DNA of 10,827 nucleotides from Gammaproteobacteria bacterium (GTDB lineage: Bacteria; Pseudomonadota; Gammaproteobacteria; Pseudomonadales; Azotimanducaceae). Within the stretch, counting starts at the first letter, position 1, and the number at the start of each line of letters is the position of its first letter. Positions 1 to 5,825 of this stretch are shown piece by piece. The stretch lies in contig JAPOYW010000396.1 in NCBI GenBank assembly GCA_026706425.1, positions 1 through 10,827 on the forward strand, written 5' to 3'. The notes under the pieces were generated by a model. That model did no database searches. It saw nothing but the letters and a program-made list of their open reading frames with translations, and was not told where the DNA came from. The translations under genes were made by a program, and so were the position numbers.

Positions 1-395
1 CCCAACATGCCATCCGGCTGATGAAGGACCAGGATCCGAAGGGCGGCCGGATCATCAACAACGGATCGATTTCCGCACACGTACCAAGGCCAAACTCGGC
101 CCCCTATACGTCAACGAAGCACGCCCTGACGGGCCTGACGAGATCGACGTTCCTAGACGGCCGCGCCCACAATATCGTCTGCGGCCAAATCGACATCGGC
201 AATGCGCTGACGCACATGACCTCCCGCATGGGGCAGGGCATGAAACAGCCCGACGGTTCGGTGAAATCGGAGCCGACGATGGATGTCGAGAACGTCGCCC
301 GGGCGGTGGTCTACATGGACAGCCTGCCCCTTGACGCAAACGTGCCGTTCGTCACGGTCATGGCGTCGTCGATGCCGTATATCGGGCGGGGTTAG
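1..395 (+). CDS. Short-chain dehydrogenase/reductase, C-terminal part (5' end outside window)
   Basis: The reading frame is open from the first bases (codons in phase with position 3) to the TAG stop at 393-395, so the gene starts upstream and only about 130 C-terminal residues are visible. They carry the second half of a Rossmann-fold SDR. A beta strand ends in RIINNGSISA, with the probable catalytic Ser, followed 13 residues later by YTSTK, the YxxxK catalytic Tyr/Lys pair. A QIDIGNALT segment then takes the place of the usual PG-x-hydrophobic-x-T substrate/cofactor loop. Members are NAD(P)-dependent oxidoreductases of alcohols, ketones or sugars; the substrate cannot be read here. The internal ATG at 21 lies inside the fold and is not the real start. 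The nucleotide-binding N-terminus is unseen, so cofactor preference is unknown. Family assignment is firm. Confidence 0.88.
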   Translation, partial: QHAIRLMKDQDPKGGRIINNGSISAHVPRPNSAPYTSTKHALTGLTRSTFLDGRAHNIVCGQIDIGNALTHMTSRMGQGMKQPDGSVKSEPTMDVENVARAVVYMDSLPLDANVPFVTVMASSMPYIGRG

Positions 396-430
396 TTGGG
401 CTCGCCATATCGAATGCGGACGGCGGGATG

Positions 431-469
431 TTGTGGATCTTCTAGATCTAGTCCTATACTTAGCTAAGT
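431..469 (+). promoter_or_regulatory. Promoter with palindromic operator for the phd/vapC pair
   Basis: A TATACT hexamer (455-460) makes a good -10 box, with a weak -35-like TTGTGG at 431-436, 18 bp upstream. Two perfect palindromes lie here: CTAGATCTAG (442-451), between the two boxes, and ACTTAGCTAAGT (458-469), overlapping the -10. Phd/YefM-type antitoxins usually autorepress by binding short palindromes at their own promoter, so these are the natural operator candidates. The palindromes are seen directly; the binding is inferred. Confidence 0.55.
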
Positions 470-490
470 GTTGAGAGACTTGGTTGACCG

Positions 491-724
491 GTGCCTGTAT
501 ACAACGTCCACCAGGCGAAAACGCAGCTTTCGCAGCTCTTGGCGAGGGTAGAGGCTGGCGAAGAGGTCATCATCGCTCGCCGCGGCACACCCGTTGCCCG
601 GATGGTAGGCTGTCAGCCGACGGCCCGACGGTTGCCTGACGTTCTCAAGGGTCAAGTTGTCGTTTCCGATGCGTTCCTCGATCCTCTGCCGGAGGAGGAA
701 CTCGATGCTTGGGATGGAAGATGA
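491..724 (+). CDS. Type II toxin-antitoxin system antitoxin, Phd/YefM family
   Basis: This is a 77-residue protein of typical antitoxin length. The N-terminal half (about residues 3-40) follows the Phd/YefM pattern: VYNVHQAKTQLSQLLARV, then an acidic turn (EAGEE), then VIIARRGTPVARMV. That fold dimerises and binds DNA. The C-terminal tail, PLPEEELDAWDGR, resembles the toxin-neutralising tail of antitoxins paired with PIN-domain toxins. It would bind and inhibit the VapC-like nuclease encoded next and repress its own promoter. GTG at 491 is the start that gives the full N-terminal strand, and a weak purine run (GAGAG, 473-477) lies upstream. The stop is 3 nt before the toxin start, the usual operon layout. 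The gene looks intact although its partner is broken. Family call is strong; partner specificity is inferred. Confidence 0.88.
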   Translation: MPVYNVHQAKTQLSQLLARVEAGEEVIIARRGTPVARMVGCQPTARRLPDVLKGQVVVSDAFLDPLPEEELDAWDGR

Positions 725-727
725 TTC

Positions 728-1115
728 GTGCGGGCACTCCTGGATACGCATGCCTTGGTATGGTGGCTCGCCGACAGTGGCCGCCTGTCGGAAACGGCAA
801 CGGCTTCGATTGCCGATGAAGGCAACACGATCATCGTGAGCGCGGCCTCGGCCTTGGGAGATCGCGACCAAGTACCGTCTAGGCAAGTTGCCGGGAGCCG
901 AGTTGTTGGCCAGGGATGTGGCGGGGAACATCAGCCGCCAGGGATTCGAGGAACTGCCGATTGCGGTTACCGACGCCCAACGCGCCGGCGCGCTGTCCGG
1001 ATCGCATCGCGACCCCTTTGACCGTATGTTGATCGCCCAGGCGTTGGCAGGGGATCTGACCATCATTTCTGTCGACGCCGTCTTCGATCGGTACGGCGTC
1101 AGCAGGCTGTGGTGA
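728..1115 (+). pseudogene. VapC-like PIN-domain toxin, disrupted by a one-base frameshift
   Basis: The GTG at 728 opens a PIN domain: LLDTHALVWWLADSGRLS, with the first catalytic Asp at residue 6. The frame is clean to about codon 42. At 851-859 the sequence reads gccttggga where the family expects Ala-Trp-Glu (gcc tgg gag). Removing one T at 854/855 restores SAWEIATKYRLGKLPGAELL and continues through HRDPFDRMLIAQA to ISVDAVFDRYGVSRLW, stopping at 1115. The repaired protein would be 128 residues, normal for VapC, with the acidic residues D6, E44, D95/D98 and D116 present. As it stands, translation leaves the family after residue 42 and stops at 1021 (97 residues), losing three of the four acidic sites. 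Intact VapC proteins are Mg-dependent ribonucleases cutting tRNA or rRNA. The lesion is either real inactivation or a sequencing error. Both halves are well conserved, which suggests it is recent. Confidence 0.88.
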
Positions 1116-1187
1116 ACAAACGCGGGAGAGTTCAGCCGCACATCCCGCCTGCAACCGCGTCGGTGACTCAGCAACTGGTGGGATGAT

Positions 1188-1227
1188 TGACTAAATTTAG
1201 TCATTGTATAGTGACTAAATTTAGGCA
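1188..1227 (+). promoter_or_regulatory. Twin 16-bp palindromic operator and probable promoter of the ATPase gene
   Basis: TGACTAAATTTAGTCA at 1188-1203 is a perfect 16-bp palindrome. TGACTAAATTTAGGCA at 1212-1227 repeats it with one mismatch. The two centres are 24 bp apart, and the 8-bp spacer plus the next base contains TATAGT (1207-1212), a -10-like hexamer, so a bound dimer pair would cover the promoter. The downstream copy ends 33 bp before the ATG of the ATPase gene. This AT-rich island stands out from its GC-rich surroundings. The cognate regulator is not known; the Phd-type protein upstream or an intact version of the XRE protein downstream are candidates. Confidence 0.7.
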
Positions 1228-1260
1228 ACACTTGCTGCATATCCGGCAGGTGGCCTCGGT

Positions 1261-2796
1261 ATGGACCCGAGATTCCTCCCCCACAACAGCCACAGGGAGA
1301 GCCCCGGGCGGTTCTCGGCGAACGATCCGCAACTTAAGCATCTGGCCGGGTGTCCGTTCAGGCACCGATCCAGGCTGCTGGACCGTTTGCCCAGACGAAT
1401 GGCCGTCATCTTCACCTTGGGCGGTGGCCGGCAAACCGGCAAGTCCACGTTGCTCAAACAATGGATGGCGGAATTGCTTGAAGACGGCGTGCCGGCGACT
1501 GCCGTTTCCTACCTGTCGGGCGAATTGATCGACGACCACCACAGCCTGATGAGGCACATCGAGGACCACTTGTCGGCGGTGCCCCACGGCGAGTTCAACT
1601 ATCTCGTCGTCGACGAGGTTACCTACATTCGGGACTGGGACAAGGCCGTGAAATATGCGGCCGACGCTGGCATGCTCGACTTGACGGCGCTGGTGGTGAC
1701 GGGCTCCGACCTCTCGTTTCTGCAGGAGGCCCGGATGCGGTTCCCGGGCCGGCGGGGCGATGCCGCGGTCAACGACTTCCACCTCCGCCCGCTGTCGTTC
1801 AGAGAGTTTGTCGTACTCGAAGGCAAGGTCACCGACGCCGACGATCAGTTCGAAGAACCGTTCGATCTGACAGACCATACGGTCGACCTCGTCTTCGACG
1901 CTTTCGACCGCTACATGCTTCACGGCGGCTACCTGGCGGCCATCAACGACATGGCGACGCATGGCGCGATCCGCCAAAGCACGCTCGCGACCTACTCGGA
2001 CTGGATTCGCGGCGATGTCCTTAAGCGCGGCAAACAGGAGGCGTATCTGCGCGAGGTGCTGTCGGCCATCGTCACGCGCTACACCAGCCAGGTTACGTGG
2101 AACGGCCTTGCCCAGGACCTGTCCATCGATCACCCCAAGACAGTCGCGGACTACGTCGAGTTGCTCGAGCGCATGGACGCCGTTGCCGTCGTTCCGGCAC
2201 TGCGGGAAGACAAACTCGGTCCGGCGCCGAAGAAAGCCAAGAAGCTGACGTTCTGCGATCCCTTCATTCTGCACGCGGTACGAGCCTGGCTCGAACCGGC
2301 TGCGGAACCGTTCACCGATCAGATACTCGTCTCCTCGCAGGATTCCGTTTGGGCATCGCAGATCGTCGAGGCCTGTGTCGCGAACCACTTCAAGAGGTTC
2401 TTCCCGACCTACTACATCAAGGCGCAGGGGGAAGTGGACATCGCGTATGTCCGCGACGGTCGGTTCTGGCCGGTTGAGATCAAGTGGACCAATCAGGTAC
2501 GCCCCAAGACGCTGAAGCAGATCGCGCGCTACGACAACGGCGTGATCTGGAGCAAGAGCCGTCACGTTGGCGAGATTGAAGGCGTCGAGGTACGGCCGTT
2601 GCCAATCGAACTGCTCCGTGTGGGAAATCTCTTGCCGGGAGCCCTTGAGACCCGTCCCGCCACGGGTGGCGGCGGCGGTAGGCATCACGGCGCAGAACCT
2701 ATCCGTCCTGAAGACGGGCAAAGACAGCGCGATCAGATTCTCGACCTTGGACGCCCTCTGCCGAACACTGGATTGTCAGCCGGCCGATCTCATTGA
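1261..2796 (+). CDS. AAA-type ATP-binding protein with DUF4143-like C-terminal region
   Basis: This 511-residue product has a P-loop ATPase core followed by a nuclease-like tail, the layout of the widespread AAA_14/DUF4143 family, whose cellular role is poorly known. Walker A is GGRQTGKS at 55-62, Walker B is YLVVDEV at 114-120 (D118, E119), and a sensor-like VTGSD sits at 146-150, followed by the family's FPGRRG and LRPLSFREF elements (about 161-183). Near the C-terminus, GEVDIAYV and PVEIKW (D393, E406, K408) form a PD-(D/E)xK-like pattern, which in this family may be structural rather than active. ATG 1261 has an AGGTGG 8 nt upstream. Family homology seems to end near residue 455 (PIELLRVG). 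The last roughly 55 residues are low-complexity, Gly- and Arg-rich, and overlap an XRE gene remnant in another frame, so the native stop has probably been lost by rearrangement. The family call is solid; the function is not. Confidence 0.85.
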   Translation: MDPRFLPHNSHRESPGRFSANDPQLKHLAGCPFRHRSRLLDRLPRRMAVIFTLGGGRQTGKSTLLKQWMAELLEDGVPATAVSYLSGELIDDHHSLMRHIEDHLSAVPHGEFNYLVVDEVTYIRDWDKAVKYAADAGMLDLTALVVTGSDLSFLQEARMRFPGRRGDAAVNDFHLRPLSFREFVVLEGKVTDADDQFEEPFDLTDHTVDLVFDAFDRYMLHGGYLAAINDMATHGAIRQSTLATYSDWIRGDVLKRGKQEAYLREVLSAIVTRYTSQVTWNGLAQDLSIDHPKTVADYVELLERMDAVAVVPALREDKLGPAPKKAKKLTFCDPFILHAVRAWLEPAAEPFTDQILVSSQDSVWASQIVEACVANHFKRFFPTYYIKAQGEVDIAYVRDGRFWPVEIKWTNQVRPKTLKQIARYDNGVIWSKSRHVGEIEGVEVRPLPIELLRVGNLLPGALETRPATGGGGGRHHGAEPIRPEDGQRQRDQILDLGRPLPNTGLSAGRSH

Positions 2797-2851
2797 GTAT
2801 CGCGACGAAGCGGTCTCGGGCCAAACCGTGGAACCTACCCGACCGTCCTGA
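2666..2851 (+). pseudogene. XRE-type (Cro/C1, HTH_26-like) regulator, N-terminally truncated
   Basis: In the +1 frame relative to the end of the ATPase gene, the sequence encodes VGITAQNLSVLKTGK, then IRFSTLDALCRTLDCQPADL and IEYRDE. This is the recognition helix and C-terminal half of a small Cro/C1-type helix-turn-helix regulator of the HTH_26 kind, usually 65-75 residues. The first 15-20 residues (initial Met, first helix) cannot be found upstream in this frame, which reads unrelated sequence. GTG at 2666 could start a 61-residue product but has no ribosome binding site and would lack helix 1. The remnant lies entirely or largely within the 3' extension of the ATPase frame, as if a deletion joined the two genes around 2630-2665. 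Whether it is still translated or binds DNA is unknown. Confidence 0.72.
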
Positions 2852-2871
2852 ATCAACGCCACGCGGCAACT

Positions 2872-2879
2872 GCTATAGT
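2872..2879 (+). promoter_or_regulatory. Extended -10 promoter element before the aspartic protease gene
   Basis: TGCTATAGT begins at 2871; the TG dinucleotide followed by one base and TATAGT (2874-2879) matches an extended -10 element, which can work without a clear -35 box. None is evident about 17 bp upstream. It lies 27 bp before the ATG at 2907, so the protease probably has its own promoter rather than depending on the ATPase transcript. Confidence 0.45.
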
Positions 2880-2906
2880 GGACTCCACATAGGCAGGTAC
2901 TCGATC

Positions 2907-3320
2907 ATGGGTCAGATCCTCGCTGAAGTCGAGTTGGAGAATACGGGCGATCGCACGGCGTTCGAGGACGGTTTTCGGGCGGAGTCCGACATCCGGCGCA
3001 CGTCCACGGATGGCATCGTGGACACAGGTGCGGTCACCTTGGTGCTGCCGCAGAACATCGCCGAGCGCCTGGGTCTACGTACTCGGCGAACCGTCGTTGT
3101 CACGTATGCAGACGAGCGCAAGGAGGAGAGACCCGTGGCCGGGCCGGTGACGATTCAGATCGGCGACCGGTTCATGAGCACGGATTGCATCGTTGGACCA
3201 CCGTTCAGCGAGACCTTGATCGGCCAGGTCGTACTGGAATCGCTGGATCTGCTCGCCGACAGCCAGAACCAAACGCTGCTCCCGCGAATGCCGGACTATC
3301 CTCTTCTGAATCTGAAGTGA
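2907..3320 (+). CDS. Clan AA (retropepsin-like) aspartic protease
   Basis: The 137-residue protein starts at ATG 2907, just after a promoter-like extended -10. Residues in the middle of the first half read GIVDTGAVTLVLPQNIAERL, the hallmark D-T-G catalytic loop of single-domain retropepsin-like proteases, followed by a helix typical of bacterial members. Later, VGPPFSETLIGQVVLESLDL and a hydrophobic-hydrophobic-G motif (LIGQ) match the second half of the fold, where the active-site flap and psi-loop Gly lie. Such proteins act as homodimers, each subunit supplying one Asp. No signal peptide or membrane segment is seen, so a cytoplasmic location is likely. Bacterial stand-alone members are common near toxin-antitoxin genes but their substrates are mostly unknown. 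The gene is complete and ends 8 bp from the convergent SDR gene. Confidence 0.82.
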   Translation: MGQILAEVELENTGDRTAFEDGFRAESDIRRTSTDGIVDTGAVTLVLPQNIAERLGLRTRRTVVVTYADERKEERPVAGPVTIQIGDRFMSTDCIVGPPFSETLIGQVVLESLDLLADSQNQTLLPRMPDYPLLNLK

Positions 3321-3328
3321 CTGGCGCT

Positions 3329-4288
3329 TCAGCCCAGCTTCCACTCCTGCTGTTCCCGTAGCCTCACCAAGAACGCCTCCGAGTAGGCCTCCTCCGGCGT
3401 TTCCCGGACCATTTCGTCCAGCCGGTGCGCGTCGTCGCCGACTAGGATTCGCCAGCGTTCTTCCCGGACGCCGTCGAGGATGATCGATGCCGCCTGCTCG
3501 GCGGTCGTGCGCGCGTTGTCGCGGAACCCCCGGCCGATCTGGGCGACCATCTCGCGCAACGCCTCGTCGGTGACGGTCTCGTCGATCATGCCGAGGGCCG
3601 TGTAGCGTCTGCGCACCTGATCGATGTCCTCGGGCGTGTAGTCGCCGCCGCGCATGATCCGCCCGGAGTTGATCGCGATGGATGTGCCGAGGTGGCCGGG
3701 CATGACCACGGCTACCTTGACGTGGGGCGCGTTGTTGGCGAAGTCGGTGACCAACGCTTCCGAGAACCCCTTGACGGCGAACTTCGCGGCGCTGTAGGCC
3801 GAGTGGGTGCTGTGGGGGCCGAGCGTCGCCCAGAAGCCGTTGACGCTGCTGGTGTTGATCAGGTGCGCGTCCTCGCTGGCGACGAGCAACGGCATGAACG
3901 CCCGGGCGCAGTTGTAGACGCCGAACCAACAGATGTTGAAGGTGCGTTCCCATTCGTCCCGCGACTCCTCGTTCACGAAGCTGCCGCCGCCGCCGATCCC
4001 GGCGTTGTTGAACAGGAGATCGATGTGGTCGGTGTCGTGGGCGGACTTGACGGCATCGCGGAAGGCGTTGACGGCCTCTTCGTCGGCGACGTCGCAGTGG
4101 TGCGTGCTGACGACGCGACCCTGGGGTGCCTCCTGCTCGCACAGGCGCTTGGTCTCGGCGAGGTTGTCGTCGAGGATGTCGCAGGTGGCGACGTCGCAGC
4201 CTTCGGCGATCAACTGCCTGGCCAATGCCCGTCCCATGCCCGTGCCGCCGCCGGTGATGACCGCGAGTTTGCCGCCGAAATCTCTCAT
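3329..4288 (-). CDS. SDR family NAD(P)-dependent oxidoreductase
   Basis: This is a 319-residue classical short-chain dehydrogenase with all key motifs: TGGGTGMG at residues 12-19 (dinucleotide binding), an acidic residue at the end of strand 2 (D37 in VATCDILDD) that favours NAD(H), CDVAD near 65-69, NNAG at 94-97, INTSSV at 144-149 with the catalytic Ser, and YSAAK at 165-169. It would interconvert an alcohol and a ketone; the substrate is not evident. It is longer than the usual 250 residues because of an acidic, Arg-rich C-terminal extension, as seen in a subgroup of hydroxyacyl or retinol-type SDRs. The start at 4288 follows a GGGGGA ribosome binding site and gives the fold its normal N-terminus. 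The much longer open frame upstream on this strand is antisense to the amidase and not coding. It diverges from the amidase with a 51-bp gap. Confidence 0.93.
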   Translation of the reverse strand: MRDFGGKLAVITGGGTGMGRALARQLIAEGCDVATCDILDDNLAETKRLCEQEAPQGRVVSTHHCDVADEEAVNAFRDAVKSAHDTDHIDLLFNNAGIGGGGSFVNEESRDEWERTFNICWFGVYNCARAFMPLLVASEDAHLINTSSVNGFWATLGPHSTHSAYSAAKFAVKGFSEALVTDFANNAPHVKVAVVMPGHLGTSIAINSGRIMRGGDYTPEDIDQVRRRYTALGMIDETVTDEALREMVAQIGRGFRDNARTTAEQAASIILDGVREERWRILVGDDAHRLDEMVRETPEEAYSEAFLVRLREQQEWKLG

Positions 4289-4323
4289 GGTCCCCCGCCC
4301 ACTGTGCTTGATGGCCGGCGAAG

Positions 4324-4329
4324 TATAAG
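4324..4329 (+). promoter_or_regulatory. -10-like TATAAG close to the amidase start
   Basis: TATAAG matches the -10 consensus at five of six positions and ends 10 nt before the amidase ATG. No clear Shine-Dalgarno sequence lies between them, so if the box is used the mRNA would be leaderless or nearly so. No convincing -35 box is present in the 51-bp divergent gap. Confidence 0.35.
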
Positions 4330-4339
4330 GTCCCGCAGC

Positions 4340-5770
4340 ATGGATTCCGATCTGACGGCCCTCACGGCGACGCAACTTGCTGAAGTTATCGACTCGGGGA
4401 CGTGTTCGGCGCGAGAGGCCGTCCAGGCGTTCCTCGATCGCATCGATGCCGTCGATCGGGACGGCCCGGCACTCAACGCCATGCTGGAGGTTAATCCGAC
4501 AGTCATGGAAATCGCCTGCCAGCGGGACGGGTCGTCGGCACGGGGCGATGAACGCGGCCCTCTCCACGGCGTTCCGATCGTGTTGAAGGCGAATATCGAT
4601 ACCGGCGATGCCATGGCGACCAGCGCGGGATCCCTTGCCTTGGCGAACCATCGCGCCGTACGGGATGCACCTCTGGTCGCGCGGTTGCGGGCCGCCGGCG
4701 CAATCCTGCTGGGCAAGACGAACTTGAGCGAGTGGGCGAATTTCCGGTCGACCCAGTCCATCAGCGGCTGGAGCAGCATTGGCGGGCAAACCAGGAACCC
4801 CTACGTGCGGGATCGCAGTCCGTCGGGATCCTCCAGCGGTTCTGCGGTGGCCGTTGCCGCCCGGCTGGCCCCGCTGTCGGTGGGGACGGAGACCGATGGC
4901 TCCATCGTGTCGCCGGCGGGCGCATGCGGCGTCGTCGGCATCAAGCCCACGGTGGGCGCCATCGACCGCGAGGGCATCGTTCCCATCGCCGCGAGTACCG
5001 ATACGGCAGGGCCGTTCGCGAACAACGTCTCCGATGCCGTGCTGCTGCTTGACGCGTTGAGCGGAACGTCGACCGCCCCGAGCCGGTCGAGTCTGAAGGG
5101 CGCGCGGGTGGGCGTGTTGCGCCACGGGGCGAGAAGCCACGCCGGGGTCGCCGCAGCGCTCGGGGAGGCCGTCGACGCGCTGTCGGGCCTCGGTGCCCAT
5201 GTCGTGGAAGGGTTGTTCCTCGACCTCCCCGATGCCATCTACGACGCCGAGTACCAGTTGCTGCTGCACGAGTTCAAGGACGGTCTGAACCGCTACTTGG
5301 CGGGGCACGACACGGGACTTCGCGATCTCGCCAGTCTCATCGCCTACAACGAAGCCCACGCGGACGTGGTCATGCCGTTGTTCGGCCAGGAGCACTTCGA
5401 GGCTGCGCAAGCGACCGAAGGTCTCGACTGTCCCGCTTACAGGACGGCCGTCGCCCAAAGCGTCGACGCGATGCGCGAAGCGGTGGATTGCATGTTCCGA
5501 AAGTCCGATCTGCGGGCGCTTATCGCCGCCACCAACGGGCCGGCCTGGAAGATCGGGGAGTCCGAGCGGGGGCACATCAGCAGTTCGTCGATTGCGGCGG
5601 TGTCCGGATATCCCAGCATCGCGGTCCCTTGGGCCTGGGTCGATGGCCTGCCGGTGGCCGTGTCGTTCATCGGGCTGCCGCACTCGGAAGCGCACCTCGT
5701 CGGCGTGGCGATGGCATTGGAGGAAGCCCGCGGCACGTTCCCGGCACCCGAGTATTCGCTGCGCGATTAG
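4340..5770 (+). CDS. Amidase signature family hydrolase
   Basis: This 476-residue protein of normal family length has the complete Ser-cisSer-Lys catalytic triad. The Lys is K83 in VLKANIDTGD, the cis-Ser is about S164 in PSGSSSGSA, and the nucleophile is S188 in GTETDGSIVSPAGACG. The spacing of 24 between the two Ser matches the family. Members hydrolyse amide bonds (aliphatic or aryl amides, peptide amides, urea derivatives) in the cytoplasm. It lacks the features expected of GatA: there are no gatC or gatB neighbours and the C-terminal substrate region differs, so tRNA amidation is unlikely. ATG 4340 gives the canonical N-terminus LTALTATQLAEVIDSG. It diverges from an SDR and is followed by a formyltransferase 55 bp downstream on the same strand, possibly co-transcribed. 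The substrate is unknown. Confidence 0.93.
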   Translation: MDSDLTALTATQLAEVIDSGTCSAREAVQAFLDRIDAVDRDGPALNAMLEVNPTVMEIACQRDGSSARGDERGPLHGVPIVLKANIDTGDAMATSAGSLALANHRAVRDAPLVARLRAAGAILLGKTNLSEWANFRSTQSISGWSSIGGQTRNPYVRDRSPSGSSSGSAVAVAARLAPLSVGTETDGSIVSPAGACGVVGIKPTVGAIDREGIVPIAASTDTAGPFANNVSDAVLLLDALSGTSTAPSRSSLKGARVGVLRHGARSHAGVAAALGEAVDALSGLGAHVVEGLFLDLPDAIYDAEYQLLLHEFKDGLNRYLAGHDTGLRDLASLIAYNEAHADVVMPLFGQEHFEAAQATEGLDCPAYRTAVAQSVDAMREAVDCMFRKSDLRALIAATNGPAWKIGESERGHISSSSIAAVSGYPSIAVPWAWVDGLPVAVSFIGLPHSEAHLVGVAMALEEARGTFPAPEYSLRD

Positions 5771-5775
5771 CCTGC

Positions 5776-5813
5776 CGCCTCGTTCTCAAGGTAGGCTTCC
5801 GCTATACGAGGCG
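5776..5813 (+). promoter_or_regulatory. Inverted repeat in the leader of the formyltransferase gene
   Basis: CGCCTCGT (5776-5783) and ACGAGGCG (5806-5813) form a perfect 8-bp inverted repeat around a 22-nt loop in the 55-bp gap between amidase and formyltransferase. The right arm abuts the GAGGAG ribosome binding site (5813-5818), sharing a base with it. The RNA hairpin could modulate translation or stabilise the downstream message; no U-run follows, so it is not a standard terminator. Confidence 0.4.
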
Positions 5814-5825
5814 AGGAGTGGGGAC

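Noticed and set aside
846..862. Programmed frameshift in vapC
   Set aside because: No slippery heptamer or downstream structure is seen, and the family is not known for recoding; a simple insertion or read error explains it.
1201..2721. 506-codon open frame on the minus strand opposite the ATPase gene
   Set aside because: The plus strand encodes Walker A, Walker B and DUF4143 motifs; the antisense product shows no family features and arises from GC-rich codon bias.
3692..4339. Upstream extension of the amidase frame
   Set aside because: It runs antisense through the SDR gene, and amidase homology begins at the ATG at 4340.
4289..5695. Long open frame continuing upstream of the minus-strand SDR across the amidase
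   Set aside because: It is antisense to a clearly conserved amidase, has an Arg/His/Pro-rich composition without recognisable domains, and the SDR has a proper start and ribosome binding site at 4288.
4340..5770. Amidase as GatA of the Glu-tRNA(Gln) amidotransferase
   Set aside because: No gatB or gatC lies nearby, and the overall sequence fits a general amidase rather than GatA.
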